DNA of 64,000 nt from Butyrivibrio sp. Its GTDB lineage: Bacteria; Bacillota; Clostridia; Lachnospirales; Lachnospiraceae. Where the stretch lies: the NCBI GenBank assembly GCA_023664865.1, contig JAMPEU010000009.1, positions 50,391 to 114,390 on the forward strand, in the 5' to 3' direction. The notes beneath the pieces were generated by a model. That model made no database searches and was not told the origin of the DNA. It worked only from the letters and a program-made list of their open reading frames with translations. Every line of letters begins with the position of its first letter. Position 1 is the first letter of the stretch. This document shows, piece after piece, positions 27,114-36,230 of this stretch. The translations under genes were made by a program, and so were the position numbers.

Positions 27114-27836
27114 CTACGATTTCCGGTTTCCTGCAAATTCAACAATGCTGTATGGAGCTGCGCCCTCTGTGCCTAACACCACTGTGTAAAGGGTTCCATC
27201 CGCATTTGAAGATACAATCGGAATAATTGCATCATTTAGCATTGCCTGTTTTTTATACTCCGCACGCATCTGCCTGATATGAAAATCCTCCGGGATATAT
27301 CTCATAGCCATACGTACATGCTGTCCGTTATTCATATGCCCGTTGGTATCAAGATTATGCAGTCCCACGCGAACCGTTTCTTCGTGAACGCCGCCTTCCG
27401 GCACAGCTATCTTTCTGGGCGCATAGTCCATCTCTAATTTCTCTGACAGCACATAGCCTTCCAGCATTTCAGCCGGCGGTTTGGCAGGCATCATTTTCCC
27501 CATATCCATAAGGCTCCATATCGAGTTGGCATAAGCAAGGCGTTCACCGGCTGCTGTCTGCATCATAAAATTCCTATACCCGATAAAAGATTTAAACTCA
27601 TACGGCGCGGTGCCAATTACCACATTCTCACATATATCCGGATATCTTTCCACAACTATCTGCCACGACGACAATACCCAGGCAAGATTTCGCTCCTGCA
27701 GATATTCTAAGCCAAATCCGATATCTTCCGAATGAAAAGTAGAGCAGTCCTGAAAATAATCAATCAAGGATTCAAGCGTCAGCTTTCCGTCCGTCCCTGC
27801 TTCACTATAACGTATCCTGCTTTGGAATGTATACAT
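27114..27836 (-). CDS. Acyl-ACP thioesterase
   Basis: 240 residues of the FatA/FatB-like bacterial family that releases free fatty acids from acyl carrier protein. Two hotdog folds are evident: the first near residues 1-130 with GLEYLQERNLAWVLSSWQI, the second with the catalytic segment LDTNGHMNNGQHV (Asn/His). Start at 27836 follows TGGGGGA. It is probably the first gene of a two-gene unit with cvfB. Confidence 0.9.
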   Translation of the reverse strand: MYTFQSRIRYSEAGTDGKLTLESLIDYFQDCSTFHSEDIGFGLEYLQERNLAWVLSSWQIVVERYPDICENVVIGTAPYEFKSFIGYRNFMMQTAAGERLAYANSIWSLMDMGKMMPAKPPAEMLEGYVLSEKLEMDYAPRKIAVPEGGVHEETVRVGLHNLDTNGHMNNGQHVRMAMRYIPEDFHIRQMRAEYKKQAMLNDAIIPIVSSNADGTLYTVVLGTEGAAPYSIVEFAGNRKS

Positions 27837-27893
27837 ATCAATCCCCCATTTTTACTTATGTCAAACACATTAACAAAACATATTGTGAATATA

Positions 27894-27921
27894 AAAACCT
27901 CAGCGAATCACTTCACTGAGG
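27894..27921 (-). terminator. Terminator after tRNA-Gln
   Basis: On the minus strand CCTCAGTGAA/TTCGCTGAGG (10 bp including one G-U) has a 4-nt loop and is followed by TTTTTAT. It lies directly downstream of the tRNA. Confidence 0.8.
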
Positions 27922-27930
27922 CTATTTTAG

Positions 27931-28002
27931 CTGGGCTACAAGGATTCGAACCTTGAAATGACGGAGTCAGAGTCCGTTGCCTTACCGTTTGGCGATAGCC
28001 CA
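27931..28002 (-). tRNA. tRNA-Gln (anticodon CTG)
   Basis: A 72-nt cloverleaf read on the minus strand. Acceptor TGGGCTA/TAGCCCA has discriminator G; the anticodon arm is ACGGA-CTCTGAC-TCCGT, giving anticodon CTG (codon CAG); the T arm carries GGTTCGAATCC. The CCA end is not encoded (the genome continues CTA), so it must be added by a nucleotidyltransferase. It is a single isolated tRNA followed by its own terminator. Confidence 0.95.
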
Positions 28003-28094
28003 TCAGCGTTACAACATGGAATTATACAGCATCTTAATTTGATTTGCAAGTGTTATTTTTATTTTTTGAGCAACTTTTTGAAACCTATGCCAAG

Positions 28095-28122
28095 AAAAAG
28101 GCTCCTCATATGATGAAGAGCC
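28095..28122 (-). terminator. Terminator after glutamine synthetase
   Basis: On the minus strand GGCTCTTCAT/ATGAGGAGCC (10 bp, one wobble) is followed by TTTTTC, starting about 35 nt past the glnN stop. Confidence 0.85.
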
Positions 28123-28155
28123 AATTTTATATGTTTATCGCTTTCTGCTCATGCT

Positions 28156-30267
28156 TTAGATTTCAAACATCAGCTCGCCATAAGTCGGAATAGGCCAGAT
28201 GTTCTTATCAACTATCATTTCAAGCTCATCGGCGGGCGCGCGAAGTTCATCCATAGCCGGCTTTACGGTATCCTTATAGAAGAACGCCCTTGCTTTTTCA
28301 TCGTCCATTGCAGATGCTTCGTCCTCTAACTTTTTCAGCTTGGAGAGCGCTGTCTGCATAGCCGCCAGTTTAACGCTGACGGTTTTTAAAAGCTCTGTCT
28401 GCATAGAGGCATCCGCTCCCGCTTCTTTTACGGCGTTTACGGTATCTGCAAGCGCTTTTGTATATTTAACGACAGCCGGGATAATCTGCTTGCCTGCCAT
28501 GTCAATCATCGTCAGTGCCTCGATATTAATCGTCTTTGCATAAGTTTCGTAAATAATCTCCTCACGGGATTCAAGTTCAACCTTTGTAAAGATTCCGAAT
28601 TTCTCAAACAGTTTTACCGCCTTATCCGTCGTTATGGTTCCTGCTGCCTCAATCATGGACTTAATATTAGGCAGGCCTCTCTTCTGCGCCTCCTCAACCC
28701 ACTCGTCAGCGTATCCGTTGCCGTTGAAAATAATCCTCTGATGCTTGGTCAGGTACTCTTTAATCAAGTCATGAATCGCATCTTCAAGGTTATCCGCCTT
28801 CTCCAGCCTGTCAGCCGCTTCGCAGAATGCCTCTGCAACGATGGCGTTCAGCGTGGTATTCGGGCTGGCGATAGAATCCGCCGAACCGACCATACGGAAC
28901 TCGAATTTATTGCCGGTAAAGGCAAACGGTGAAGTCCTGTTCCTGTCGGTAGCGTCCTTCTGGAAGTCAGGGAGCGTCGATACTCCGGTAAGCAGTTTGC
29001 CCCCTTCTTTAACTGTTGTCGCCGCACCTGTCTCAATCAACTGGCTGACAACGTCTTCAAGCTGTTCGCCAAGGAAAACCGAAATAATTGCCGGAGGAGC
29101 CTCGTTAGCCCCAAGCCTGTGGTCATTGCCCACATCCGATGCAGACTGTCTGAGCAAGTCGGCATGTGTATCTACCGCCTTCAATATGCAGGCAAGCACC
29201 AGCAAGAACTGTATATTTTCATTCGGCGTATCGCCCGGATCAAGAAGATTGACTCCGTTATCCGTTGTTATAGACCAGTTATTATGTTTACCCGAACCGT
29301 TGACGCCTGCGTATGGCTTCTCATGCAGCAGACATCTCATGCCGTGCATTTCGGCAACCCTCTTCATCGCCTCCATAACAATCTGGTTATGGTCTACGGC
29401 AATATTAGCAGTCTCATAAATCGGCGCAAGCTCGTGCTGCGCGGGCGCTACTTCGTTATGCTGTGTTTTAGCTGTAACTCCCAGTTTCCAGAGTTCTTCG
29501 TTCAAGTCTTTCATAAACCCGCCGACACGCTCCCTGATAACTCCGAAGTAATGATCCTCCATCTCCTGCCCCTTAGGCGCGGGCGCCCCGAAAAGAGTAC
29601 GTCCGGCAAACATAAGGTCGGTTCTCTTCATATATAATTTTTCATCCACTAAGAAATATTCCTGCTCAGGTCCTACGCTCGCCACTACTTTAGTAGCCTC
29701 AGTGTTGCCAAAAAGCCGCACGATACGGAGCGCCTGCTGGCTTAACGCTTCCATTGAACGCAAAAGCGGCGTTTTCTTATCCAGCGCTTCTCCCGTATAT
29801 GAGCAGAATGCGGTAGGAATACACAGGATAGGTCCGCATGCGGATTCTTTTAAGAACGCAGGAGACGTGATATCCCACGCCGTATATCCTCTTGCCTCAA
29901 AAGTCGCCCTCAGTCCTCCCGAAGGGAACGAAGACGCATCAGGCTCGCCCTTTATTAACTCCTTGCCGGAAAATTCCGTAAGCATCTTGCCCTGGTCGTC
30001 CGGATGCGCCACGAAAGCGTCATGTTTCTCCGCCGTTATGCCGGTAAGCGGCTGAAACCAGTGCGTATAGTGCGTTGCGCCATGCTCTACCGCCCAATCC
30101 TTCATTGCCTTTGCTACAACGTTAGCCGTTTCCATGGAAAGCTCTCCGCCCTGGTCCATGACTTTTACGACTTCCTTGTATACATTTTTCGGTAAGCGTT
30201 CTTTCATCTTACCAAGCGTGAACAGATTCTGTCCGAAAATCTCTTCAACATTAAAAACTTCACTCAT
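28156..30267 (-). CDS. glnN: Type III glutamine synthetase (GSIII)
   Basis: 703 residues, the large GSIII class typical of Bacteroidetes and many Clostridia. It makes glutamine from glutamate, ammonia and ATP. Class hallmarks include the N-terminal [15 protein letters not shown] block, [14 protein letters not shown], and [10 protein letters not shown] within the ATP and glutamate sites. AGAAGGGAAGGG precedes ATG 30267. The 200-nt leader contains an intrinsic terminator just before the start, implying control of elongation into the gene, probably by nitrogen status. Confidence 0.97.
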   Translation of the reverse strand: MSEVFNVEEIFGQNLFTLGKMKERLPKNVYKEVVKVMDQGGELSMETANVVAKAMKDWAVEHGATHYTHWFQPLTGITAEKHDAFVAHPDDQGKMLTEFSGKELIKGEPDASSFPSGGLRATFEARGYTAWDITSPAFLKESACGPILCIPTAFCSYTGEALDKKTPLLRSMEALSQQALRIVRLFGNTEATKVVASVGPEQEYFLVDEKLYMKRTDLMFAGRTLFGAPAPKGQEMEDHYFGVIRERVGGFMKDLNEELWKLGVTAKTQHNEVAPAQHELAPIYETANIAVDHNQIVMEAMKRVAEMHGMRCLLHEKPYAGVNGSGKHNNWSITTDNGVNLLDPGDTPNENIQFLLVLACILKAVDTHADLLRQSASDVGNDHRLGANEAPPAIISVFLGEQLEDVVSQLIETGAATTVKEGGKLLTGVSTLPDFQKDATDRNRTSPFAFTGNKFEFRMVGSADSIASPNTTLNAIVAEAFCEAADRLEKADNLEDAIHDLIKEYLTKHQRIIFNGNGYADEWVEEAQKRGLPNIKSMIEAAGTITTDKAVKLFEKFGIFTKVELESREEIIYETYAKTINIEALTMIDMAGKQIIPAVVKYTKALADTVNAVKEAGADASMQTELLKTVSVKLAAMQTALSKLKKLEDEASAMDDEKARAFFYKDTVKPAMDELRAPADELEMIVDKNIWPIPTYGELMFEI

Positions 30268-30287
30268 TTTAACACCCTTCCCTTCTT

Positions 30288-30320
30288 AAAAAAAAATGCT
30301 CCAAAAAAACTTTGGAACAT
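30288..30320 (-). promoter_or_regulatory. Putative transcription attenuator in the glnN leader
   Basis: A 10-bp stem (30311-30320 with 30296-30305, ATGTTCCAAA/TTTGGAGCAT in RNA sense) has a short loop and is followed by nine T residues, ending about 20 nt before the ribosome site. A competing fold (UUU-GAAC-GAAGAU-GUUC-C-AAA, 30311-30331) uses the same 5' arm. A further hairpin lies at 30378-30403. Terminator-like structure inside a leader is the mark of an attenuator; the signal sensed is unknown. Confidence 0.65.
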
Positions 30321-30475
30321 CTTCGTTCAAAATAAAATATGCCTGTATTCTGTTTAGTATGCGGTCATTGACCTTTCTTTAAGATACTCTTGTTTTATCT
30401 AAAATGCAATACCCATATTACAATTTTGTATAAATTACAAAAAATGTGTCATTTTAAACAAAATATATGTTCATA

Positions 30476-31705
30476 TTACACAAAATTTCTCACCCGCAGG
30501 ATATCATATTTATCCGGAGTATGCGACAGTTCAATATCGATAATCTGCTTGGAATGTGGACAGCTCTCCACGCTCTCCCCTTCTTCATTATACATTCGCA
30601 GCGCCTTCACAGGAATATTTCTCCCATCCGGCTTCATAATCTCTATTTCATCGCCCACAGAGAATTTATTCCGCTGGCTGAACCTTGCCCGTCCCTTTTC
30701 ATCCACAGAGTCTATAATCCCCAGATAGATATAGCCCATTACATAGGTGCTGTTATCATAAATCTGCGTCGCCGCATCCGGCTTGCCAAAATAAAATCCC
30801 GTAGAAAACTGGCGATATGTGCATTTGGCTATTTCATCCTGATACCAGCCCATATTAGCGCGGTACTTTTCCTCTGATTCCAGATAGTCGTCTATTGCCC
30901 TGCGGTATGTGCGCGCAACGGTAGCGACATAGAGCGCGGTCTTCATTCTTCCTTCTATTTTAAAACTGTCTATGCCTGCATCTATCATTTCCGGAATATA
31001 TTCTATCATGCACAGGTCCTTAGAATTAAAAATATATGTCCCCCGCTCATTCTCATATACGGGAAGGTATTCCCCCGGACGGGTCTCCTCTACCACTGCG
31101 TATTTCCAGCGGCACGGGTGCGTACATTCTCCCCTGTTGGAATCTCTGCCTGTAAAATAATTGCTTAAAAGGCAGCGTCCCGAATAGGATATGCACATGG
31201 AGCCGTGAATGAAACTTTCTATCTCCATTTCCGCAGGTATCTTACTGCGGATTTCCTTAATCTCATCAAGCGACAGCTCCCTCGCGGATACAACCCTCTT
31301 TGCCCCCTGCTCATGCCAGAATCTATATGTCATGTAGTTAGTATTATTCGCCTGCGTGGATATGTGGATATCTATTTCGGGGCAGATTTTCTTTGCCAGC
31401 ATAAACATGCCGGGGTCTGCAATAATGAGAGCGTCGGGGTTCAATTCCTTTAATTCCCTGAAATACTCATCCGCCTCTTCTATATCGCTATTATGCGCCA
31501 GAATATTCGCCGTTACATGCACACGGACGCCGTATTTATGCGCAAAAGCAATGCCCTCTGCCATCTCTTCTTTAGTAAAGTTTTTTGCCTTGGCGCGCAG
31601 TCCGAAGACTTCCCCACCAATATAAACCGCATCAGCCCCAAATATAACCGCCGTCTTCAATACCTCCAGGCTTCCCGCCGGAACCAGCAACTCCGGTTTT
31701 CTCAT
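30476..31705 (-). CDS. trhP: U32-family peptidase homologue, likely tRNA uridine-34 hydroxylase TrhP
   Basis: 409 residues with the U32 signature ESFIHGSMCISYSGRCLLS and clustered cysteines (SMC, GRC, GECTHPC) that suit an Fe-S site. The N-terminus is a TIM barrel (PELLVPAGSLEVLKTAV). U32 proteins of the YrrN/YrrO/YegQ type are now known as prephenate-dependent tRNA ho5U34 synthases, not proteases. The upstream trmR-like methyltransferase would complete mo5U, supporting this reading. TGGGGGA precedes ATG 31705. Confidence 0.85.
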   Translation of the reverse strand: MRKPELLVPAGSLEVLKTAVIFGADAVYIGGEVFGLRAKAKNFTKEEMAEGIAFAHKYGVRVHVTANILAHNSDIEEADEYFRELKELNPDALIIADPGMFMLAKKICPEIDIHISTQANNTNYMTYRFWHEQGAKRVVSARELSLDEIKEIRSKIPAEMEIESFIHGSMCISYSGRCLLSNYFTGRDSNRGECTHPCRWKYAVVEETRPGEYLPVYENERGTYIFNSKDLCMIEYIPEMIDAGIDSFKIEGRMKTALYVATVARTYRRAIDDYLESEEKYRANMGWYQDEIAKCTYRQFSTGFYFGKPDAATQIYDNSTYVMGYIYLGIIDSVDEKGRARFSQRNKFSVGDEIEIMKPDGRNIPVKALRMYNEEGESVESCPHSKQIIDIELSHTPDKYDILRVRNFV

Positions 31706-31725
31706 GTCAATCCCCCATTTCAGTT

Positions 31726-31889
31726 TCTCATTTCAATAACCAGAGTTTAGTGCCAAAAACAGAAAATTTACTTCGTAAATTATCTGGAACAAAATAAGGA
31801 GCGACTTACCGCTTTTCAGGCATTGGAGCTCCGTTTTTGTACAGATAATTTACGAAGTAAATTTTCTGTTATTCAGCCTAAACTCGTGA
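31726..31889. repeat. Structured intergenic repeat, copy 1
   Basis: Shares the left flank ATTTCAATAACCAGAGTTTA, a near-identical 56-nt core (31787-31842) and the right end AAACTCGTGA with copy 2 at 60100-60204. Here the core is enclosed by a perfect 27-nt inverted pair (31760-31786 with 31842-31868) unrelated in sequence to the arms of copy 2. The core itself folds with GGAGC/GCTCC. No reading frame is convincing. It lies between trhP and trmR. Confidence 0.85.
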
Positions 31890-31910
31890 AAGCAAATAAT
31901 AATTTCGCAA

Positions 31911-32555
31911 TCATTCGGTTTTCACGCTCACTGTAATGCCATCTCCTAACGGAATAACCGTTGTAATAAGCTGCGGATTGTGTTTTAATTCATACAGATA
32001 CTCCCTCATCCTCGTATGTATAGTCCGGTTTCTCCTTGTGACCGCATATCTGGACTGAATGATGTCTCCGTCTTGAAGCACATTATCCGATAAAAGAATA
32101 CCGCCCACGGACAGCAGTCGCAGTACATGCGGCAGAAAATTTATATACTGCCCCTTCGCCGCGTCCATAAAGATAAAATCATATGTGCCTTCCAGTCCTT
32201 CCAGCACTTCTGCCGCATCGCCCTCTATCAGGGTAATGTCGTTTTCCCTTCCCGCCCTCTTAAAGTTCTCTTTAGCAACAGGAATCCTTTTTTCATATTT
32301 CTCGATGGTGGTTATTTTACAGCCTTTGGGCGCATACTCACTCATCAATAATGCCGAAAAGCCGATGGCGCATCCGACTTCAAGTATTGACATCGGCGCT
32401 TTCAGTGCAAGCAGGAATTTGATGAAACCCTGCGTCTCGGTACGGATTATTGGCACGCCTCCACGCTTAGCCTCTTTCTCTATCTCATTTAAAAGCGGCG
32501 TATTATCCGGCTCCAGAGAGTTGATAAACGCCGCCGTCCGCTCATTGACTATCAT
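31911..32555 (-). CDS. trmR: tRNA 5-hydroxyuridine methyltransferase-like O-methyltransferase
   Basis: 214 residues of the class I SAM methyltransferase family that includes YrrM/TrmR and catechol O-methyltransferases. SAM motif I is ILEVGCAIGFSALLM, the acidic motif is FIFMDAAKGQY, and the metal-binding post II region is LLSDNVLQDGD. In B. subtilis TrmR converts tRNA ho5U34 to mo5U34. Its position between an mltG-like gene and a U32 gene reproduces that locus. It overlaps the mltG-like gene by 14 nt. Confidence 0.87.
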   Translation of the reverse strand: MIVNERTAAFINSLEPDNTPLLNEIEKEAKRGGVPIIRTETQGFIKFLLALKAPMSILEVGCAIGFSALLMSEYAPKGCKITTIEKYEKRIPVAKENFKRAGRENDITLIEGDAAEVLEGLEGTYDFIFMDAAKGQYINFLPHVLRLLSVGGILLSDNVLQDGDIIQSRYAVTRRNRTIHTRMREYLYELKHNPQLITTVIPLGDGITVSVKTE

Positions 32556-32940
32556 CGTCTTCTTCCCCCGGTTCTACATAGCCTGCCGACATCACAGCCA
32601 TCATTTCCTCTGGCTTCATGGAAGTGTTAAGGTCATAAATCCCCGGCTGAATCTTCCCATGGTATTCTGAAAGAAGCTCCTGAATATAAAATAAATTAGA
32701 GTCCCTTATCAGCCCTTTCTCCTGAAGGTTTACCCCGATATCTTTTACAGAATCCTCGCTCTTTACATATATGCTTATTGTTCTGCCTTCTCCGAAAGTC
32801 ATCGGTTCTTCTGCAAATACCCTGTATCCATAGTCATAAGCTTTTACTGCTATATCATATACGAACATCACAATAAAGATTACTGCTACTATTTTAATAC
32901 AAGTCTCTACAATAGAACCTATTATCTGCTTTATGTCCAT
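32542..32940 (-). CDS. Truncated MltG/YceG-like membrane protein
   Basis: 132 residues. One transmembrane helix (about 15-34) is followed by an extracellular LysM-like region (VKSEDSVKDIGVNLQEKGLIRD...) matching the N-terminal part of the endolytic transglycosylase MltG. The catalytic YceG domain (about 200 further residues) is absent, and the frame ends cleanly with an acidic EEDDD tail overlapping trmR. It occupies the mltG position of the conserved ruvX-yrzB-mltG-trmR cluster, so it looks like a reduced orthologue that cannot cut glycan itself. Confidence 0.8.
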   Translation of the reverse strand: MDIKQIIGSIVETCIKIVAVIFIVMFVYDIAVKAYDYGYRVFAEEPMTFGEGRTISIYVKSEDSVKDIGVNLQEKGLIRDSNLFYIQELLSEYHGKIQPGIYDLNTSMKPEEMMAVMSAGYVEPGEEDDDSQ

Positions 32941-32973
32941 TCAAAACCTCCCCTTTGAGCTTGCAGTTTAATA

Positions 32974-33309
32974 TTATTCAAACTCAAGCCCTGCCGTAAT
33001 ACGGACGTTCACTTCCTGCATCATACGGCAAAATGCAAGTTCAGCCCGCAGAAAACTGTCTACCAATGGGTTCTCCCTGAATTTCTCATTCTCTTTTTCA
33101 AAGGCATCAAGTTTGTCAAACAGCTCGTCGCCCTGCGTCTCCGCCATCTGAATGACAAAGTTCTGCCGTCTGAACTCCTTTACCTTTTCAAACAGCTCCG
33201 GCTGCTCCTTAAGTCTGTTTTTCTGATAATCATATTCTTTGTATATATCTGATTTCCTGATTTCATTAATAAAATTTTCTGCAGCCGCTGCTGCAATGCT
33301 GTCTCCCAT
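32974..33309 (-). CDS. YlbF/YmcA-family protein
   Basis: 111 residues, mostly alpha-helical, with the family pattern of YlbF/YmcA (AAAENFINEIRKSDIYKEY... then FRRQNF). In B. subtilis YlbF and YmcA belong to the complex that tunes RNase Y cleavage, and here the gene lies 23 nt after RNase J, which fits an RNA-decay role. ATG at 33309 has GAGGAGAG upstream; an ORF extension into RNase J is rejected. Confidence 0.85.
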   Translation of the reverse strand: MGDSIAAAAAENFINEIRKSDIYKEYDYQKNRLKEQPELFEKVKEFRRQNFVIQMAETQGDELFDKLDAFEKENEKFRENPLVDSFLRAELAFCRMMQEVNVRITAGLEFE

Positions 33310-33332
33310 GCTGACTTCTCTCCTCTGTATCT

Positions 33333-35015
33333 TCAGACCTCCATAATAATCGGTAATATCATGGGACGCCTCTGTGTTTTCTTCCATACAAAGTCACTAA
33401 GCACATCTTTAATTGTAGACTTTAATTTGCCCCAGTCGGTCTGTCCCTTGTTAATGCAGCCTTCAACCGCACTGTCAACTAACAGTCTCGCCTCTTCGAG
33501 AAGTTCGTCTGATTCCCTGACATATACGAAGCCTCTCGATACAATGTCCGGTCCCGACACAAGTTGGCTGCCATAAGAGTCCAATGCCATTACCACAATA
33601 ATAATGCCGTCTTCCGCAAGATGCTGCCTGTCCCTTAAAACGACATTGCCTACGTCGCCTACTCCCAGGCCGTCCACCAGAATAGCGCCTACCGGCACCT
33701 TGCCTGTAACCTCCGCCTGCTCGCCGCTAATCTCCAACACATCTCCCGAATGTAAAATAAAAATATTTTCCTTATCAATGCCAAGTTCATTCGCTATCTT
33801 TGCCTGCGCCTTCAAATGTTTATATTCCCCATGTACGGGAATCGCATATTTAGGCCTCAGAAGCGTATAGATAAGTTTAATTTCTTCCTGACACGCATGC
33901 CCCGAAACATGCACGTCCTGAAAAATAACATCCGCCCCCTTCATCAGCAGTTCGTTAATGACATTAGTAACCGCTTTTTCGTTACCGGGTATGGGATTGG
34001 ACGAAAAGATAACCGTATCCCCGGGTACAATGGATATCTTTCTGTGTATGCTGCTTGCCATACGGCTTAGCGCAGCCATGCTTTCTCCCTGACTCCCCGT
34101 AGTAATAATTACGGTTCTTTCATTAGGATAATTTTTCAGCTGCTCCACATCAATTAAAGTCTGATCCGGGATATTCAAATATCCGAGATTTGACGCCGTT
34201 TCAATGATATTCACCATGCTGCGGCCTTCTACGACGACTTTTCTTCCGAATTTATATGCCGAATTAATAATCTGCTGCACCCTGTCTACATTAGACGCAA
34301 ACGTTGCAATAATAATCCTTGTATCCTTATGTTCTGCAAACAGCGTGTCAAATGTCTTACCTACGGTTTTCTCCGATGGCGTAAATCCGTGGCGTTCTGC
34401 GTTAGTGCTGTCACACATAAGCGCGAGAACTCCCTTTTTGCCGATTTCCGCAAATCGCTGCAAATCAATAGCGTCACCAAACACGGGAGTATAATCTACT
34501 TTAAAATCTCCGGTATGCACCACTACTCCCGCCGGAGAATAAATAGCCAATGCTGCCGCGTCTACAATACTATGGTTGGTCTTTATAAATTCAATCCTGA
34601 ATTTTCCAAGATTAATCGACTGTCCGAACTTAACCACTTTACGCTTAGTGTTATTCATAAGCTCATGTTCTTTTAACTTGTTTTCGATTATGCCCATCGT
34701 CAATTTCGTGGCATACACAGGCACGTTTATCTCTTTCAGCACATAAGGCAGCGCTCCGATATGGTCCTCATGGCCATGCGTAATCATGAATCCTTTTACC
34801 TTCTCGATATTATCCCTTAGATAAGTAATATCCGGAATTACCAAATCGATTCCCAGCATCTCGTCTTCCGGGAATGACAAGCCGCAATCCACAACAACAA
34901 TACTGTCCTCATATTCAAAGGCAGTAATGTTTAATCCAATCTGCTCCAAGCCTCCCAATGGGATAATCTTCAACTTTGAAGCATTTTCCTGTTCAATTTT
35001 TTTCAAATGTTCCAT
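33333..35015 (-). CDS. rnjA: Ribonuclease J
   Basis: About 560 residues of the metallo-beta-lactamase/beta-CASP family with exo- and endoribonuclease activity in mRNA decay and rRNA maturation. The zinc motif THGHEDHIG, the HTGDFKVDYTP motif and the C-terminal beta-CASP HVSGHA motif are intact. Two ATGs lie six bases apart (35021 and 35015); the second has better AAAGGA spacing. It interrupts what in B. subtilis is a continuous yrzB-mltG-trmR run. Confidence 0.95.
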   Translation of the reverse strand: MEHLKKIEQENASKLKIIPLGGLEQIGLNITAFEYEDSIVVVDCGLSFPEDEMLGIDLVIPDITYLRDNIEKVKGFMITHGHEDHIGALPYVLKEINVPVYATKLTMGIIENKLKEHELMNNTKRKVVKFGQSINLGKFRIEFIKTNHSIVDAAALAIYSPAGVVVHTGDFKVDYTPVFGDAIDLQRFAEIGKKGVLALMCDSTNAERHGFTPSEKTVGKTFDTLFAEHKDTRIIIATFASNVDRVQQIINSAYKFGRKVVVEGRSMVNIIETASNLGYLNIPDQTLIDVEQLKNYPNERTVIITTGSQGESMAALSRMASSIHRKISIVPGDTVIFSSNPIPGNEKAVTNVINELLMKGADVIFQDVHVSGHACQEEIKLIYTLLRPKYAIPVHGEYKHLKAQAKIANELGIDKENIFILHSGDVLEISGEQAEVTGKVPVGAILVDGLGVGDVGNVVLRDRQHLAEDGIIIVVMALDSYGSQLVSGPDIVSRGFVYVRESDELLEEARLLVDSAVEGCINKGQTDWGKLKSTIKDVLSDFVWKKTQRRPMILPIIMEV

Positions 35016-35093
35016 ATCCATCCTTTCTTCTTTGACTTCTTTTCACGCAATTTCTCCACAATTTCAGCATGTACACAGTATCCCGATATATCC

Positions 35094-35348
35094 TTAAGAT
35101 AATTCGATATCTTCAAGCATACTTCCGAATACTCCTGCAACAGCATTAAGTTCACTATCGTCCGTTACGATTTCATAAAGCGCTTCCGTTTCCCCATGTT
35201 GTGACATATCACGTAAAATCAACGCTTCTCCATCGCCTTCCTCTGTATCCGTCACCAGAATGTAATCCATTCCGCCTATCCTTGTCTGTTCCAGTACATA
35301 AAATTCCGCGGTTTCCCCGCCTTCCGGTCTAAAAACTATTTTCTCCAT
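35094..35348 (-). CDS. DUF1292 protein (YrzB-like)
   Basis: 84-residue acidic protein of the DUF1292/YrzB family, with the motif FYVLEQTRIGGMDYILVTD. Function is unknown, but the gene is a conserved companion of ruvX in Firmicutes. It starts 21 nt after ruvX. Confidence 0.87.
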   Translation of the reverse strand: MEKIVFRPEGGETAEFYVLEQTRIGGMDYILVTDTEEGDGEALILRDMSQHGETEALYEIVTDDSELNAVAGVFGSMLEDIELS

Positions 35349-35369
35349 TAAGATGTTTTGCCTTTCTGT

Positions 35370-35804
35370 TCAAACATTCTTCCTGTCTGCAAGATAGTCC
35401 AGATACCCCTGTAAAATCAAAACCGCAGCTATCTTGTCTACATAGTCCTTCCGATGTTCGCGCCGGATGCCTGCCTCTATCATCGCTTTATCCGCTGCGA
35501 CAGTCGTCAGCCGCTCGTCCCACATAGTCACGGGCAGCCCCGTCCTACGCTCCAGTTTATCTTGAAACTCTAACGAGAGTTCAGCCCTCTCCCCTATCGT
35601 ATCGTTCATGTTCTTGGGAAAGCCCAGGACAATTTCACCCACCTCATACTGCACAGCCAGTTCTTCAATGCGCGCAAGCGTCCGACGTAATTTATTCTCT
35701 TCTTTTCTTCTGATAATTTCAATTCCCTGCGCCGTCACCAAAAGCGGATCGCTGATGGCAACCCCCACAGTCTTAGCGCCGTAATCTAATCCCATTATTC
35801 TCAT
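35370..35804 (-). CDS. ruvX: RuvX/YqgF Holliday-junction resolvase-like RNase H-fold protein
   Basis: 144 residues with RNase H-fold motifs [17 protein letters not shown] (first catalytic Asp) and [10 protein letters not shown] plus a late Asp in [11 protein letters not shown]. The E. coli homologue processes pre-16S rRNA 5' ends, and resolvase activity has been proposed for others. It is 20 nt downstream of ireB and 21 nt upstream of DUF1292. Confidence 0.93.
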   Translation of the reverse strand: MRIMGLDYGAKTVGVAISDPLLVTAQGIEIIRRKEENKLRRTLARIEELAVQYEVGEIVLGFPKNMNDTIGERAELSLEFQDKLERRTGLPVTMWDERLTTVAADKAMIEAGIRREHRKDYVDKIAAVLILQGYLDYLADRKNV

Positions 35805-35824
35805 AATCTGTACCTAAAGCCGCA

Positions 35825-36088
35825 TCATTTCTTAATAGATGTTTTAATGTACTCCTTTAGCATCTCTTCAACCAGTTCGTCACGTTCTACCTTCATGATA
35901 AGGCTTCTTGCGCTCTTATGGCTTGTAATGTAAGTAGGATCTCCTGACATAATATAGCCCACAATCTGGTTGACAGGGTTATATCCTTTTTCAGTCAATG
36001 CTTCGTATACTGTCGCAAGCACAATCTTTACGCCAGTCTCCGGTTCCGTCTCTACTCTGAAAAATTGTGTGTTTCCCATATCCTGCAT
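35825..36088 (-). CDS. ireB: IreB-family regulatory phosphoprotein
   Basis: 87 residues of the IreB (formerly UPF0297) family, a target of the PASTA kinase IreK in enterococci. The start is taken as ATG 36088 with GGGGAG eight bases upstream; the in-frame GTG at 36097 lies too close to that site. Conserved core motifs are TQFFRVE and [23 protein letters not shown]. It heads the cluster with ruvX. Confidence 0.9.
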   Translation of the reverse strand: MQDMGNTQFFRVETEPETGVKIVLATVYEALTEKGYNPVNQIVGYIMSGDPTYITSHKSARSLIMKVERDELVEEMLKEYIKTSIKK

Positions 36089-36230
36089 CTTTGCCACTCC
36101 CCTTTTTAAGTTGCATTTCTACCCCAAAGCCGATATCCATAAGTGCTGTTTATGTTATCATACTCTATCTAATAATAAAATTCAATCGTTCATTTAAAAA
36201 ATATATAACAGTTGTTACTATTTTGGGTGT

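Noticed and set aside
30311-30331. Confident ANTAR antiterminator site in the glnN leader
   Set aside because: The 6-nt loop has G at position 4 but not A at position 1, and no clear second matching hairpin was found; kept only as a general attenuator.
31726-31889. Insertion sequence or transposase relic at the repeat
   Set aside because: No transposase frame, no target-site duplication that I can confirm, and the structured arms differ between copies; treated as a structured repeat only.
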